From: JAXDLH01 sp034666705
GTDB taxonomy: Bacteria; Chloroflexota; UBA6077; SHYK01
DNA length: 15,612 nt
Assembly (NCBI GenBank): GCA_034666705.1
Contig: JAXDLH010000103.1
Coordinates: 1 to 15,612 of the forward strand
Reading direction: 5' to 3'
Part shown: piece by piece, positions 14,612 to 15,612 of the stretch
Layout of the letters: every line of letters starts with the position of its first letter
Position numbering within the stretch: the stretch's first letter is position 1
Notes under the pieces: model-generated
Database searches by the model: none
Seen by the model: only the letters and a program-made list of their open reading frames with translations
What the model was told of the DNA's origin: nothing
Program-made: the position numbers and the translations under genes

Positions 14612-15612
14612 GCATAGACGATGGCGTCACCCACGCGTGTCACGATGGATAGGCCCATGGCCGCGCCGGGATCAAAGCTGCCGAGCGCGCGCTCCTCCGC
14701 TCCGTACAGTACGTACGTCACCCGGTTCGCCTGAAGAACGTCGCGGATCTGGCTCGTCGTGAGCTCGCCTCGGTACAGCGCCTCGACGGACGCCCGCTTT
14801 GCGCTCGCGTGCAGGGTCGCGACCTCATAGCCGAGAACCACCCGCCCGGGCATGACCCCAGCCAACACATTACACGTGTCCCATGCACAAAGCAGCACGT
14901 CGTCCGGCCCCGTCTGCGCCGCGAGTTGCTGCGCTGCCGCGTAGCTATCACGATCGATGGTATAGACCTGTATCGGCATATTCGTCGCGGCGGAAAGTGT
15001 CATGACGGCGAAAACGGCGATGGTACCGAGGCTGCACCCCATGACTCCCACGTAGGTCACGAGCCGGCTCGCCAGCGCTGCGCTGGTTGCCGGCGCGAGC
15101 CGCCATTGGTGGAGGCGTCCGTCGAGCCAATGCTGGAGCGCCGGCCAACCCAGGATTGCGAGCGCAGCCAAGCCCGGCTGCAGGCCGAACGCAAAGCGCC
15201 GCTGGTAGGGCACCGGCGCGTACATTGCGACTGCCGCAACCAGAAGCCACATAAGCAGGAACGTCTGGTCGAACGTGCGTGATCGCCGCAGTGTCCAGAG
15301 ACCCGCCAATCCAAAGAGGAGCGGGATGCCGTAGTCGACCGGAAGCTCCCACGGGTGCGGGCTGGGCATGACGTTCTGTGCGCCGTAGGTCTGGCTCCAG
15401 AACGGATCGAGCGTGAAGGTGAGCAGGTTCGTCACGAGGCTTGGCAGGCTCACCAATCCGGCGGTGGCCGTGGCGGCGAGCGCCCACCAGGCGACTCGGC
15501 GGTCGGCCCAGGAGCGCCAGAGCGCGAAAACCCCGAAGGCGGCGAGGAGCACCGGGAGGTTGAATGGGTGGACCAGGGAAAGCAGCAGGACGTCGAGCCC
15601 GAGGAGCGGCAA
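14593..15612 (-). CDS. Polytopic membrane protein, probable GT-C type, 5' end outside window
   Basis: The reading frame is open to the right edge; 339 complete codons precede the stop and no native start is present (the first codon, TTG, is only the edge). It aligns along its whole length with residues of about 239-569 of the protein at 11295-13004: LVHPFNL, LTFTLDPFW, TYGAQN, PSPxPWELPVD, AMYAPVPxQRR and, in the C-terminal domain, TGPDDVLLCAWDTCNVLAG, which matches TGPSDVVLGSWDTMNYLAG there. About 235 N-terminal residues, including the first acidic loop, should lie beyond the window. At least six hydrophobic segments are visible before residue 220. The TGA overlaps the GTG of the next gene. 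Role is probably as for its paralogue; unproven. Confidence 0.75.
   Translation of the reverse strand: MPLLGLDVLLLSLVHPFNLPVLLAAFGVFALWRSWADRRVAWWALAATATAGLVSLPSLVTNLLTFTLDPFWSQTYGAQNVMPSPHPWELPVDYGIPLLFGLAGLWTLRRSRTFDQTFLLMWLLVAAVAMYAPVPYQRRFAFGLQPGLAALAILGWPALQHWLDGRLHQWRLAPATSAALASRLVTYVGVMGCSLGTIAVFAVMTLSAATNMPIQVYTIDRDSYAAAQQLAAQTGPDDVLLCAWDTCNVLAGVMPGRVVLGYEVATLHASAKRASVEALYRGELTTSQIRDVLQANRVTYVLYGAEERALGSFDPGAAMGLSIVTRVGDAIVYAAVPNA
15334..15423 (-). repeat. Diverged duplicated segment, copy 2 (with 12031-12120)
   Basis: Partner of the copy at 12031-12120, in the same orientation and about 3.3 kb away. It encodes the same conserved motif in the partial paralogue. Confidence 0.8.

Overview
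The window is high-GC, densely coding bacterial chromosome with no gene-free stretch longer than about 90 bases. It holds no rRNA, tRNA, CRISPR array, insertion sequence or phage gene that I can see. MurA and an AtpZ-type subunit show a bacterium. High GC, an archaeal/eukaryotic-style IF-2B-like protein and several large GT-C-like membrane proteins suggest Chloroflexota, perhaps Thermomicrobia. That placement is inference from general knowledge and only moderately secure.

Region 1 (1-7990, minus strand) is a complete F1Fo ATP synthase operon, read right to left: atpZ, atpB (a), atpE (c), atpF (b), atpH (delta), atpA (alpha), atpG (gamma), atpD (beta), atpC (epsilon). murA follows, coupled by an ATGA overlap and cut by the left window edge about 20 codons before its end. 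Catalytic residues of a, c, alpha and beta are all present, and the c subunit lacks the Na+-binding signature, so the enzyme should be H+-driven. Most atp genes have strong Shine-Dalgarno (SD) sequences. A probable promoter lies at 8027-8056; it argues for a short atpZ with a GTG start.

Region 2 (8066-8956, plus strand) is a single divergently transcribed gene of the IF-2B / MtnA / ribose-1,5-bisphosphate isomerase superfamily. It lacks the catalytic cysteine of the enzymatic members.

Region 3 (8979-15612, minus strand) is a second tightly packed unit. In order of transcription it holds a polytopic membrane protein (5' end outside the window), an AftB/LphB-like GT-C protein, a second membrane protein clearly paralogous to the first, a third type of multi-spanning protein (NDFWWHLRMGQ motif), and comF. 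The three junctions between membrane genes are 4-base GTGA or ATGA overlaps, and comF starts 7 bases after the preceding stop. None of these starts has a visible SD sequence, and each has an inverted repeat at or beside the start codon, as does the coupled murA start. The membrane proteins probably build or decorate an extracellular glycan or lipid-linked sugar; no substrate can be read from sequence.

The most distinctive points are the paralogue pair flanking a GT-C gene, the recurring SD-less, hairpin-bearing coupled junctions, and the cysteine-less IF-2B-like protein. I found no defence system or mobile element.
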